Below, piece after piece: positions 63,447 through 64,000 of a stretch of DNA of 64,000 nucleotides. Both the position numbers and the translations under genes were made by a program. Positions within the stretch are counted from its first letter, which is position 1, and each line of letters opens with the position of its first letter. Origin of the DNA: Casuarius casuarius (lineage: Eukaryota; Chordata; Aves; Casuariiformes; Casuariidae); NCBI GenBank assembly GCA_003342895.1, contig PTFA01000276.1:1025799-1089798 (forward strand), written 5' to 3'. The notes below the pieces were generated by a model. The model saw nothing but the letters and a program-made list of their open reading frames with translations, did not search any database and had not been told where the DNA came from.

Positions 63447-64000
63447 TAGTCTAAACTGTGCTCTAAATCATATTAAACTGTGTTCCAGGTCAGCCTGAAG
63501 GCTAATTTATATTTCTAGGAGCTGAGATGAAACATAATATAGAATAGAGAGATGTTATGAAATGGTTTATGTTAACCAGGAGCAAACATGAGGCTTTTTG
63601 TTTTTGTTTTGATGTGCCCACTTGAGTTCTCCTCCGGTCAGAGGAGGTTTTAGGAAGATTTGTTATTAAAGAGAACGTTAGGATGCAGACAGTGGGCTAA
63701 CTTCTAAAAGGATGTGGATTGAGTATTTATTATGTTAATTGTAAAGTGTTATTTGATCTTGCCAGATTCTATTTGTATCAGCTAGGAGACCCTACGATCA
63801 TTTAAAGATCCTACGCTTAGAGATACAATATGTTTGTTCTGTTGCTTAATCTCCAAAGTGGATGGAAAGATGGCAGCATTTATGGTGTGGGCCTGAGAGA
63901 CCTGGAGGCTGGTTTATAGTGTCATTTCTCAGAAAATGTGGGACATTCAGTCATTCACTGTTCTGTTCTGTTCTAATTTTCCATCAGGATTTACAATGCT

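Larger units (their letters stand above)
58201..64000. other. Distal SREK1 3' UTR or intergenic DNA
   Basis: AT-rich, no gene supported. It contains an A run (58620-58634), an ancient repeat tail (about 61840-61925), further AATAAA hexamers at 60993, 61972 and 62096, and a CTAG-rich palindrome (63409-63452). In human the next gene downstream is MAST4, which is not seen here. Confidence 0.7.

Noticed and set aside
1..64000. CRISPR arrays, operons, phage or plasmid features
   Set aside because: Spliced genes, CpG island, CR1 element and AATAAA signals show vertebrate nuclear DNA; no spaced direct-repeat array was seen.

Overview
The window is vertebrate nuclear DNA: AT-rich, intron-rich, with GT-AG splice sites and one CpG-island promoter. 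It is most likely from a bird, because it carries an avian-style CR1 retrotransposon 3' end and very few other young repeats. It holds the 3' end of one gene and all of a second, both on the + strand. They are ERBIN (ERBB2-interacting LAP-family scaffold; only the last six coding exons, ending in the PDZ domain) and SREK1 (SRrp86/SFRS12, a splicing regulator with two RRMs and an RS/EK-rich tail). The order ERBIN-SREK1 matches human 5q12. From memory, that block corresponds to the avian Z chromosome, so Z linkage is an inference.

Layout. 1-4413 is an ERBIN intron with a CpG-dense patch at 2.1-2.25 kb and a long antisense open frame. 4414-10788 holds the six ERBIN exons, followed by an AU-rich 3' UTR that probably ends near 13.3 or 13.9 kb. 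About 14-27.5 kb is intergenic, with a decayed minus-strand CR1-type element (20947-21703) that includes a GDSL-esterase remnant, and a possible tRNA-derived SINE. The CpG island at 27.5-29.05 kb is the SREK1 promoter. SREK1 has twelve coding exons from 28204 to 56074. The reading frame closes exactly across all eleven junctions to give 691 residues. Its 3' UTR and downstream sequence run to the window end.

No new defence, mobile or metabolic system is visible. The points most worth a second look concern SREK1 splicing: a CpG-dense, frame-breaking candidate poison exon in intron 2; a NAGNAG acceptor at exon 11; an enlarged charged repeat in exon 9 followed directly by a (T8C)n tract; an 87-nt pyrimidine mirror-type tract after exon 11; a microsatellite serving as the polypyrimidine region of exon 6; and a poly(T) insertion with an 11-bp flanking duplication just before exon 2. 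A cluster of four YY1-type sites, two forming a perfect inverted repeat, lies downstream of the SREK1 start.

All exon calls come from reading splice signals, frame and recalled family sequence; no alignment or search was run.
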